Origin: Flavobacterium urocaniciphilum
GTDB taxonomy: Bacteria > Bacteroidota > Bacteroidia > Flavobacteriales > Flavobacteriaceae
Direction of reading: 5' to 3'
DNA: 64,000 nucleotides
Assembly (NCBI RefSeq): GCF_900110615.1
Contig: NZ_FOEI01000003.1
Span: 1-64,000, forward strand
The notes beneath the pieces are model-generated. The model was not told the origin of the DNA and ran no database searches. It saw only the letters and a program-made list of their open reading frames with translations. Every line of letters begins with the position of its first letter. The first letter of the stretch is position 1. The position numbers were made by a program, and so were the translations under genes. Shown here piece by piece: positions 45,701-53,345 of the stretch.

Positions 45701-45971
45701 TCATAGCCATACTATGTAAATGTTCTACACCTTTTACATTAGATAATATTTTTTCCAAAGGTTTGATAACACGACTTTCAACTTCAGCTGGACTAGCACC
45801 TGGATATCCAATCATAATATCTGCCATTGGAATAGCAATTTGAGGTTCTTCTTCACGAGGAATTAAGAACGAACTATATACCCCAATTATCATCAATCCG
45901 ACCATTAATAAAATGGTTAATTTAGAATTTATGAAAAAATGGGCAATTTTACCTGATATACCTTCTTGCAT
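42765..45971 (-). CDS. RND efflux transporter permease subunit
   Basis: The 1068-residue inner membrane pump has the AcrB-like plan: 12 helices and two large periplasmic domains. The proton-relay segment GIVVDDSIIIAENMHRHF (near residue 415) carries the double aspartate of drug-type (HAE) pumps rather than the DGAVV pattern of metal pumps. A second copy of the helix cluster shows GVMVRNSVLLIDFI near 985. It exports substrates through the adaptor and TolC protein encoded upstream; the substrate is not visible. Placement with DUF2892 and YeeE/YedE genes hints at sulfur or redox stress. Confidence 0.94.
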   Translation of the reverse strand: MQEGISGKIAHFFINSKLTILLMVGLMIIGVYSSFLIPREEEPQIAIPMADIMIGYPGASPAEVESRVIKPLEKILSNVKGVEHLHSMAMNGQAMIIVQFYVGEDIERSYVKLYDELAKNENIFPKGVYKPMVKTRSIDDVPMMGLTLWSEKLNDFEIRQLAEEVTSEIEKVKDVAITKEIGGRTRELKVVLDKDKMAENGVDALGIMQMIQANNGSSQSGSFVSNDKEFLLTTGEFLSTSEDVENLVVGVNANMPVYLKQVASIQDGPSTPRSYVSFGYGKANEKYAKNKSEYPAVTISIGKVKGADAMQIADKIIAKIETLKKTLITDDVHVEISRNYGETASHKVGELLTHLGVAIIAVTLLVMFAMGWRGGLVVFFSVPLTFALTLFAYYMLGYTLNRITLFALVFVVGIVVDDSIIIAENMHRHFKMKRLPFKDAAIFAINEVGNPTILATFTVIAAILPMAFVSGMMGPYMSPMPIGASIAMLLSLFVALTVTPYLGYHLLHEKEEQESKAEQGLETSWIYKLYNKLERPFLENSTKRRMMLVITVVLLGGSVLMFFTKSVLVKMLPFDNKNEFQVVIDMPEGTTLERTAAVTQEIAQYLTTVPEVVNYQNYIGTSAPITFNGLVRHYDLRGGSNMADIQVNLLHKEDRDLQSHDLAKVVRPEVQKIAKKYGANVKVIEVPPGPPVLSTLVAEIYGPDYNQQIEVGNQVKNILNKTTDIVDIDWYVEDNQTEYKLEVDKEKAMLNGIAPQQIVGNLTYLLKEYPVSNLYDEDSNNSVGIVLSLDDKDKTSLQDIQNLKIKGSHGNVVPVSDLVKVKEDVLQKTIYRKDQKRVVYVTADMAGELESPVYAILGMNEELQKMKLPAGYKVNELYMEQPSDESDFTVKWDGEWQITLEVFRDLGIAFGVVIVIIYMLIVGWFQNFKTPIVMMLAIPLSLVGIVFGHWLLDAYFTATSFIGMIALAGVMVRNSVLLIDFIEIRLNEGIPLKQAIIEAGAVRTTPILLTTGAVVIGAVIILFDPIFQGLAISLVFGAIVSTILTLIVVPIIYYITERKKWENKIENN

Positions 45972-46014
45972 GATTTTTTTGTTTAAGAATTTAATGTTAA
46001 GACATTAAAACTGA

Positions 46015-47097
46015 TTATTTAACACTCACATTAGCACCATTATACAATTTTCCTTCAGCAGAAACTATATATTGTTCATTGGATGTTAAACCTGATAAAA
46101 CTTCAACTTGATTCCCGTAGGTTTTACCTATTCTAATCCATCTTAAAATAGCGGTTTTATCATTTGCTACTGTATAAATTCCAGTAAGTTGACCGTGTTT
46201 CACTAAAGCACTTTCAGGAACCATTACTTTATCTGATTTGATTGTATTTTCTTTTGCAACTTTATTAGCGATTGGAAATTGAACATTTACAAACATTCCT
46301 GATAAAATTGATGTATCGTTACCATTTAAAGTTACTTTTACTAAATATTGACCACCTGTGTTTTTAGCTGAACCACTTACTTCTGAAACTTTACCAGCAA
46401 CTTCTTTATTTAAAGATTTAACTAAAATTTTAACCGGCATTCCGTTTTTAATTTGATTAATATCACTTTCCGAAACCATTGCAGTAACTTGCATTCTTGA
46501 AACACCTTCAACACTTACTAAAGGCATCCCAGGATTTGCCATATCACCTTCTTTTACAAACGTATTGGTAATTTCTCCAGAAAAAGGAGCCGTAATGTTT
46601 GAATAAGAAAATTGAGCCATAACTTCATTTCTCATTTGTTTTGCACCAGCTAAGCTTGCTTTAGCCATTTCATAACGAGAAGTCATGTCGTCTAATTCTT
46701 TTTGAGAAGCACTTTGTTGACTGAATAAAACTGTAAATCTATCGTAGTCTTTTTTAGCATTATTATAAGCAGCAGTTGCTTGTAAAATGGAAGCATCAAC
46801 TTGTGCTTTTTTAGCTTGTAAATCGGTACTATTAATACTTACTAATAATTGCCCAGCAGCTACTTTCTGACCTGTTTTTACATGTACTTTGGTTACATAA
46901 CCCATCATTCTCGTACTTAAATTGGCACTACTTTCGGCTTCTGTTTTTCCACTAGCAGTAATGAATTCTGAATTATTGGTAGATAATCCGTTTACTTCAA
47001 CTAATATAGCAGGATCATTATTTTTAACTTCCTTCGATTCTTTTCCACAAGAAACTAGAAATAAACTGATTAAGGATAGTAATATTGTATTTTTCAT
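46015..47097 (-). CDS. RND efflux periplasmic adaptor (membrane fusion) lipoprotein
   Basis: The 360-residue protein starts with a lipoprotein signal (cysteine 17 in LFLVSCGKE). It then has the membrane fusion protein order: barrel-sandwich half (MGYVTKVHVKTGQKVAAGQLL near 66), alpha-helical hairpin (about 95-155), second lipoyl half (ITAPFSGEI near 172), beta barrel and membrane-proximal domain. It bridges the permease and the TolC-like channel. It lies between tolC (36 bp) and the permease gene (43 bp) in the same operon. Confidence 0.94.
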   Translation of the reverse strand: MKNTILLSLISLFLVSCGKESKEVKNNDPAILVEVNGLSTNNSEFITASGKTEAESSANLSTRMMGYVTKVHVKTGQKVAAGQLLVSINSTDLQAKKAQVDASILQATAAYNNAKKDYDRFTVLFSQQSASQKELDDMTSRYEMAKASLAGAKQMRNEVMAQFSYSNITAPFSGEITNTFVKEGDMANPGMPLVSVEGVSRMQVTAMVSESDINQIKNGMPVKILVKSLNKEVAGKVSEVSGSAKNTGGQYLVKVTLNGNDTSILSGMFVNVQFPIANKVAKENTIKSDKVMVPESALVKHGQLTGIYTVANDKTAILRWIRIGKTYGNQVEVLSGLTSNEQYIVSAEGKLYNGANVSVK

Positions 47098-47133
47098 AAA
47101 ATTATATTTTCTGATTTCAATTATTTTAAATTG

Positions 47134-48447
47134 TTATTTAGTTAAAAATTGCAAGTATTGTTTTGTGAAATTATATTCAAATACGGCTTGCAATAATTCT
47201 AATTCTTTCTGAATCATTTGCGTTTCTGATTGTAATAAATCGGTTGTTTTTTCTAATCCTTGAGCAAATCTATTTTGTCGAATTCTATATGCTTCTTGAG
47301 ATTGTTCAAAGGCTAATTGCGATAAATTAACTTTGTTTTCAGCATCTTTAAGTTGTCTGTTGGTTTTATTTAATTCTAACTGACTTTGTTTCTTGTATTG
47401 TTCTTTTTCTGCTTCGGCTTTTAAAGATTCAGCTTTAGCTTTTTCGTATTTTCCAATAGATTTGAAACCATCAAAAACATTCCAAGACAATTGTGCACCT
47501 ACTAAATAACCACTTGCCGAAGTACCAAAAATGGTTTTATCGTACATTTCATAACTTCCAAAAGCATTTAATCTAGGTAAAAAATTCATTTTAGAAGATT
47601 TAAGCATAAACGAATACGCTTCAGAAGATTTCGAATATGCTTGAATGTCTTTTCTGTTTTCTGATAGATTTACTTGTAATTCTTCAATTGCAATTTTATT
47701 GTCTAATAATTCAGTCGGTTTGTACGTTTTACCTTGAGTATCTTCATTTAAGATAAATGCTAAATAATCGGAAGCATTTTGAACATTACTTTTTGCATAT
47801 TGCAATTGATTAGTAATTTCATTTACACGAACTTGCACGTTTAACAAATCTGTTTTTTGCAACAATCCTTGTTTGAAATAATTTTCCACTAATTTTAAAT
47901 TTGCCTTTCCAGTTTCATTTGCTTTTTCTAAAACACTAACTGCTTTATAGGCTAATTGTAATTGCATGTAGGCTTTTGAAACCTCTAATTCTAGATATTC
48001 TTTAGTGCGTTCCGATTGCAAATGAAAAGCTTCCATTTTAGCTTTAGCCGCTTGTCTGCCATAAAAACCATCAACATTAATTATAGGTTGTTGAATTTCT
48101 ACTTTTGTAGCAAAATTTTGCGTTTTTGCTGGATCATTTAATAAGGCCGGATTGAAATCAGAGGCTGTTAAAATTTCCTGATTTAATTTAGATCCAAAAG
48201 CCATTAAAGGATTGGTTGTAGAAATCCCAGTATGAGAAACATTTATATTTGGAAAGAAAACGGCTTTTGATTGAATGTAATCGGCTTTAGCAGATTCGAT
48301 ATTCTTTTGAGCGATTTTGACTTGTAAATTATTTTTTTCAATTAGAGAAGAAAGATCACTTTTAGATATCATAAGTGTATCTTGACTAAACCCATAATAG
48401 GAAAAGAACAAAAACAAAAACAGGTACTTTTTATTTAATTTGATCAT
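47134..48447 (-). CDS. TolC family outer membrane efflux protein
   Basis: The 437-residue protein has a signal peptide (MIKLNKKYLFLFLFFSYYGFSQ) and two OEP repeats rich in long coiled helices (for example KAKMEAFHLQSERTKEYLELEVSKAYMQL and the repeat near 330-420), the TolC fold. It forms the outer membrane exit of the tripartite pump and is the first gene of the operon. Its promoter has a consensus -7 box but no -33 box; a GTAAC-N4-GTTAC palindrome overlaps the -33 position. Confidence 0.92.
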   Translation of the reverse strand: MIKLNKKYLFLFLFFSYYGFSQDTLMISKSDLSSLIEKNNLQVKIAQKNIESAKADYIQSKAVFFPNINVSHTGISTTNPLMAFGSKLNQEILTASDFNPALLNDPAKTQNFATKVEIQQPIINVDGFYGRQAAKAKMEAFHLQSERTKEYLELEVSKAYMQLQLAYKAVSVLEKANETGKANLKLVENYFKQGLLQKTDLLNVQVRVNEITNQLQYAKSNVQNASDYLAFILNEDTQGKTYKPTELLDNKIAIEELQVNLSENRKDIQAYSKSSEAYSFMLKSSKMNFLPRLNAFGSYEMYDKTIFGTSASGYLVGAQLSWNVFDGFKSIGKYEKAKAESLKAEAEKEQYKKQSQLELNKTNRQLKDAENKVNLSQLAFEQSQEAYRIRQNRFAQGLEKTTDLLQSETQMIQKELELLQAVFEYNFTKQYLQFLTK

Positions 48448-48466
48448 AATTGTATTTATTATGACA

Positions 48467-48510
48467 CAAATTTAAGCGCATATTAATTGCTAGAGCGTAA
48501 CAAGTGTTAC
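48467..48510 (-). promoter_or_regulatory. Activator-type promoter of the tolC-RND operon: palindrome plus -7 box
   Basis: GTAAC-AAGT-GTTAC (48497-48510) is centred exactly 33 bp upstream of the centre of TAAATTTG (complement of 48467-48474), a consensus -7 box 19 bp from the tolC start. The -33 position lacks TTTG. Spacing and half-sites equal those at 42436-42480. Confidence 0.68.
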
Positions 48511-48562
48511 AGAGGTATTTTGCTTATAAATCAATGCTTTAAGAAGTATGTAAAATAAAAAA

Positions 48563-48581
48563 GGTGAAACATTGTTTCACC
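48563..48581 (-). terminator. Terminator downstream of the PurF-type gene
   Basis: GGTGAAAC, loop ATT and GTTTCACC form an 8 bp stem with A/T tracts on both sides, about 125 bp after the stop. It isolates the tolC promoter from read-through. Confidence 0.75.
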
Positions 48582-48707
48582 CTTTTTGCCCCAAATCTAC
48601 CATAAAACTTAACCTACTAATTTTCTGGTAAGGCTAAAGTATGGCGACTTTGTTAAATATTTTAAAAAAATTGTTATACAGCTAAAATACTCGATGAAAT
48701 GCATTTT

Positions 48708-50606
48708 TTAGTAGGCTCTTTCACCATTTCCTTCATAAAAATTAATGAAAGCTGTGTTCACAACTCTATTTCCACCTGGTGTAGGATAATTTCCTGTGAA
48801 GTACCAATCACCTAGGTTTTTCGGACAAGCCTTGTGTAAATCTTCCACTTTTTGGAAAATAATTTTAACTGCAGCCTTAATACCTTTTGATGTTAACATT
48901 TCAGCCATTTTATCTGAAATTTGTTCATCGGTAAACGGCGCATAAATTTCTTTTACATGATTAACAACTTCTGTATCTTTTAATCCTTGTTGCGCTTTAC
49001 ATTTTTTGTAAACTTCGTCAACAATATGATATTGATTTGTTTCTTTTAATAATTCTAATGCGGCACGGAAAGCAATAAATCCTTCCATTGTACTCATATC
49101 GATACCGTAACAATCTGGATATCTAATTTGAGGAGCAGATGAAACTACTACAATTTTCTTCGGATTTAAACGATCTAAAATTTTAATGATACTTTGTTTT
49201 AGCGTTGTACCACGAACAATACTATCATCGATAATAACTAAATTATCGGTTGGTTTTACTACACCATAAGTAATATCATACACATGAGAAACCATTTCGT
49301 CTCTACTACTATCTTCTGTAATAAACGTTCTTAATTTAACATCTTTGATGGCAATTTTCTCAGTACGAACTTTTTCTGCTAAAATAGCATTAAGACCGGC
49401 CTCATCTAACGTATTTCTTTGAGCGATAATATCTTTTACTTTCTGATCGTCTAAGAATTTTTGAGCCGCTTCTGCCATTCCGTAAAACGACGTTTCTGCT
49501 GTATTTGGAATAAAAGAAAATACCGAATTATGAATGTCGTTATCTATTTCCTTCAATACATTTGGAAATACATATTTACCTAATAATTTTCTTTCTTGAT
49601 AAATTTCAGCATCACTTCCACGAGAAAAATAAATTCTTTCAAATGAACATGCTTTTTTCTCACCAGCTTCTCTAATATTTTCAAATTGAACGTTTCCGTT
49701 TTTCTTAATGATAATCGCATCACCAGCTTCTAATTCTTTAACATCATCAAATGCAACATTAAATACTGTTTGAATAACTGGACGTTCTGAAGCAACAACT
49801 ACAATTTCATCATCTTGATAATAGAATGCTGGACGAATTCCGTTTGGATCACGAACTACAAACGCATCACCATGACCTAGAAGTCCGGCCATTGCATAAC
49901 CACCATCAAAATTCTTAGAAGCTCTTCTTAAAATTCTAGCAATGTTTAAACGTTCTGCAATTACTGGAGAAGCTTCTTGTTTTGAAAGCCCTTCATTTTT
50001 ACAATCTAGATACAAATCGGTAATTTCATCGTCTAAGAAATGCCCAATTTTTTCCATAACTGTAACGGTATCAGCCATTAATTTTGGATGTTGTCCTACA
50101 TCTACTAAGTCTTGAAATAATTCTTTAACGTTTGTCATGTTAAAGTTACCCGCTACAAGTAAATTTCTGTGCATCCAGTTATTTTGACGTAAGAAAGGGT
50201 GAACACTTTCAATACTATTTTTTCCGAAAGTTCCGTAACGAACGTGCCCTAAAAACAATTCTCCTACATAAGGAATATGTTCTTTTTGTAACGCTACATT
50301 GTTTTGATAGGCTGGGTTTTTAGCTAATTCGTCTGAAATTCTTGAATTGATTTGAGTAAAAATATCTTGAATTGGTTGTGCTTGATTCGAACGAATTCTA
50401 CTGATGTAACGTTGACCTGGTTTTACATCAAATTTGATACTCGCAAAACCAGCACCATCTTGTCCACGATTGTGTTGTTTTTCCATTAAAAGGTACATTT
50501 TTTCTACTCCGTAAAAAGCTGTACCATATTTTTCTTTATAGTATTCTAATGGTTTTAATAATCTAAGTAATGCAATTCCACATTCGTGTTTAATAGCGTC
50601 GCTCAT
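48708..50606 (-). CDS. Amidophosphoribosyltransferase family protein, long Bacteroidota form
   Basis: From MSDAIKHECGIALL the protein has 632 residues, longer than standard PurF (about 470-510). The N-terminal glutaminase (Ntn hydrolase) domain has its cysteine at position 9 and the GHVRYGTFG and ASKNFDGGYAMAG segments. The phosphoribosyltransferase domain carries the PRPP loop LVIIDDSIVRGTTLKQSI near 440, and about 110 extra C-terminal residues follow. Standard PurF makes phosphoribosylamine, the first purine intermediate; whether this form does so or is a paralogue cannot be decided here. The start at 50606 fits the family and puts Cys9 where processing could expose it. Confidence 0.88.
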   Translation of the reverse strand: MSDAIKHECGIALLRLLKPLEYYKEKYGTAFYGVEKMYLLMEKQHNRGQDGAGFASIKFDVKPGQRYISRIRSNQAQPIQDIFTQINSRISDELAKNPAYQNNVALQKEHIPYVGELFLGHVRYGTFGKNSIESVHPFLRQNNWMHRNLLVAGNFNMTNVKELFQDLVDVGQHPKLMADTVTVMEKIGHFLDDEITDLYLDCKNEGLSKQEASPVIAERLNIARILRRASKNFDGGYAMAGLLGHGDAFVVRDPNGIRPAFYYQDDEIVVVASERPVIQTVFNVAFDDVKELEAGDAIIIKKNGNVQFENIREAGEKKACSFERIYFSRGSDAEIYQERKLLGKYVFPNVLKEIDNDIHNSVFSFIPNTAETSFYGMAEAAQKFLDDQKVKDIIAQRNTLDEAGLNAILAEKVRTEKIAIKDVKLRTFITEDSSRDEMVSHVYDITYGVVKPTDNLVIIDDSIVRGTTLKQSIIKILDRLNPKKIVVVSSAPQIRYPDCYGIDMSTMEGFIAFRAALELLKETNQYHIVDEVYKKCKAQQGLKDTEVVNHVKEIYAPFTDEQISDKMAEMLTSKGIKAAVKIIFQKVEDLHKACPKNLGDWYFTGNYPTPGGNRVVNTAFINFYEGNGERAY

Positions 50607-50674
50607 AGTTGTTGTTGTGTTGTTTATCCCGAACGAGTTCAGAATCAGTTTATTTATTAGTTGTTGTATAAAAA

Positions 50675-50696
50675 ATGCCCCGAAAATTCGAGGCAT
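50675..50696 (-). terminator. Terminator after the PfkB kinase gene
   Basis: ATGCCCCGAA and TTCGAGGCAT pair with one mismatch, followed on the minus strand by TTTTTATAC, 9 bp after the kinase stop. It may attenuate read-through into the PurF-type gene. Confidence 0.65.
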
Positions 50697-50705
50697 AGTT
50701 TGTTC

Positions 50706-51629
50706 TTATAATTTGATGTCAAATTGTGTTAATGACTTAAATTGCTGTAAACGTGCGTAAACGTCTTCTTTGTTTAAGTTTTCCATTCTCTCTGTTCCGA
50801 ATTTTTCCACACAGAAAGAGGCTAAATTTGAACCATGAATAATGGCGTTTTTCATGCTTTCGAAAGAAGTATCTTCCGATTGTGCAATGTATCCAGAGAA
50901 TCCACCTGCGAAAGTATCTCCTGCTCCTGTTGGATCGAAAACTTCTTCTAATGGTAATGCTGGCGCGAAGAATACATCTTTATTATGGAATATTAAAGCT
51001 CCGTGTTCTCCTTTTTTGATAACTACATATTTTGGACCCATAGTATGGATTTTTGCTGCCGCTTTTACTAAAGAATATTCTCCAGATAATTGACGTGCTT
51101 CTTCATCGTTGATTGTAATTACATCAACACGTTTCATAACGTCTAATAATTCTGGTAAAGCGCAATCCATCCAAAAGTTCATTGTATCTAAAACAACTAA
51201 TTTTGGCTTAACAGTCATTTGATTTAAAACTGAAGATTGAACAATTGGATGTAAGTTTCCTAACATTACCACTTCAGCATCTTTATAATTTTGAGGAACT
51301 ACTGGATTGAAATCTGCCAATACGTTTAATTCAGTAACTAACGTATCACGAGAATTCATATCGTTATGGTATTTTCCACTCCAAAAGAATGTTTTTCCAC
51401 CTTTTACGATTTCAATTCCGTCAATATTAATATTTCTACTTGTTAATAAATCTAAATGTTCTTGTGGGAAATCTTCACCTACAACAGAAACAATTGCTGA
51501 ATCCACATTAAAAAATGAAGCAGACAAACCGATATAAGTAGCGGCTCCACCTAAAATTTTATCTGTTTTTCCAAAAGGTGTTTCAATAGCGTCGAAAGCT
51601 ACTGTTCCTACAATTAATAATTTACTCAT
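50706..51629 (-). CDS. PfkB family carbohydrate/nucleoside kinase
   Basis: The 307-residue sugar kinase has the N-terminal PfkB glycine motif GGAATYIGLSASFF (residues 27-40) and the C-terminal signature DPTGAGDTFAGGF near 235 with catalytic Asp and anion hole. Relatives are annotated as ribokinase, fructokinase or adenosine kinase; the substrate is not fixed by the sequence. Its place directly upstream of a PurF-type protein suggests ribose or nucleoside salvage (inference). A -7 box TATCTTTG lies 22 bp upstream. Confidence 0.88.
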   Translation of the reverse strand: MSKLLIVGTVAFDAIETPFGKTDKILGGAATYIGLSASFFNVDSAIVSVVGEDFPQEHLDLLTSRNINIDGIEIVKGGKTFFWSGKYHNDMNSRDTLVTELNVLADFNPVVPQNYKDAEVVMLGNLHPIVQSSVLNQMTVKPKLVVLDTMNFWMDCALPELLDVMKRVDVITINDEEARQLSGEYSLVKAAAKIHTMGPKYVVIKKGEHGALIFHNKDVFFAPALPLEEVFDPTGAGDTFAGGFSGYIAQSEDTSFESMKNAIIHGSNLASFCVEKFGTERMENLNKEDVYARLQQFKSLTQFDIKL

Positions 51630-51651
51630 TGTCTTCGTTTTAAATAAGCCG

Positions 51652-51659
51652 CAAAGATA
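51652..51659 (-). promoter_or_regulatory. -7 box of the PfkB kinase gene
   Basis: The complement reads TATCTTTG, 22 bp upstream of the ATG. Confidence 0.55.
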
Positions 51660-51710
51660 GTTATTCCGATTGAAGTTTAAAAATTGTTATGATAATTTTA
51701 AGCATAAAAA

Positions 51711-51746
51711 AAATCTCGATTCCGAAAAAGTTCAGAATCGAGATTT
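51711..51746 (-). terminator. Terminator of the M43 protease gene
   Basis: AAATCTCGATTC and GAATCGAGATTT form a 12 bp stem followed by T's on the minus strand. The identical stem follows the next protease gene at 56023-56057. Confidence 0.9.
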
Positions 51747-51765
51747 AAAATGATAATTCTTGTAA

Positions 51766-53345
51766 TTATTTAATTACTTTTTTAGTTACTGATTGACCAG
51801 TTGTGTAAGTAATTTTAACTAATAAGGCTTGATTTCTAGAAGCAATAGAAGTTATGTTTAATTCTTTTTCATTTACATTTTTATTATTGTAAATGTTTCT
51901 TCCTAAAACATCAAACACTTCTACACTTGCAATTTCTTGAGTAGTATTAATCTTTAAAGCATCATTTTGAGTAAATACTACAACGCTTTCATCTGAAACA
52001 AATGTATCATTTCCTAAAACTGTATTAGTAAACACTAATTTAAATCGGTTATTAAATACACCTTCAGTTGTTGTAAACTCATAAGGAGCTTGTTTGATAT
52101 TGTGTGTAATATTAGAAACATTATCTTTCAAGAAAACATTTTGATTTGTGAATAAACCATCTACATTTTCTAATGAAATATTATATGTGCCAGCTGTAGT
52201 TGCTTTTAACCCTAAAGCAATTTCATCTGTATCTGAAAAAGGCAATCCTTTTCCTTGTATTACATATTCTGAATCATTGATTACGTTATAAATCATCGAA
52301 TTATCTTTATCTAACACTTCACCATCAATAGCATTGTCTACTGCGTTAGTTGCTCCATTCATATAACCTACTAAGATTTGGTTATAGTTATTTGTTGCAT
52401 CGTTTAGGTTTAACCAAATTCTGTGTTTTTCCGTTTCATCTGTATTAACTACATTCCCATTTGATCTATAAAACTGTGTAGAAACCGAAGCATTAACACG
52501 TTGCGTATTTGTAAAGTTTGCATTACCAGCAGCAGTAGCTCTAATAAAGAAACCTTGACCAGTTTGAATTGTTCCGTTAGGAACCGATCCACCAGCAGCA
52601 GCAGCTGTACCACCTAACGTAGTATAAGAAGCATAATTATTTACTGGATAAACCCCGCCACTTGCCGGAACTGTGTGTGTCCAGAAGTATAAAGTAGGTA
52701 TAGAAGTATTAGCTCCTAAAAATGCATTGGCAGAGATTGGAGACGCATATGGATTACCTAATAAGTTATAACCAATACCAACTGTTTGTGAAACATTTCC
52801 GTTTGTTGGTACACCTGTAAATTGACCATTAAATACTGTTGACGTTACTGGCCAAGTATTCGAAGCTCTTATCATATATCCTTTACCTGCAACGAAATTT
52901 GTTGTTGGAGTTACTGATTGATAAGCTGTTGGTGTTGTTGTACCTGTATATAAATATTGATAAAATCTAGTAGCTAATGTTCCTGGTGAAAACGCTTGTA
53001 ATTGTTGACCAGAAACTGGTGAAGACCAAGCAGTATAGTCTAAACGAACCATTCCTGCTGAATTTCTTTTTACTATAATATTTCCAGTATTAGCACTATT
53101 ATTTACTTGACGTAAAGCTGCATTATTATTAATTGTTAATGTACCTGTTCCGTTAACCGTTACATTATTTCCAACGATTAATGTATGACCTGCATTGAAA
53201 GTTACATTCACACCAGTATTTACTGTTACTGAACAAGCATCTAAATCTGCAGTAGAATTATACGTTCCAGCAAAAGTTACCGCAGTTACTTTTCCTGGCG
53301 TTCCGTTAGACCATGCAGATCCATTCCAAGTTGAAGTTAAATCTC
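51766..53345 (-). repeat. Duplicated C-terminal module coding sequence, copy 1
   Basis: About 1.58 kb coding for the STWNG-x-x-WSNG to KKVIK module; long stretches match 56078-57660 nearly base for base, and the downstream terminator hairpin is also the same. Confidence 0.85.
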
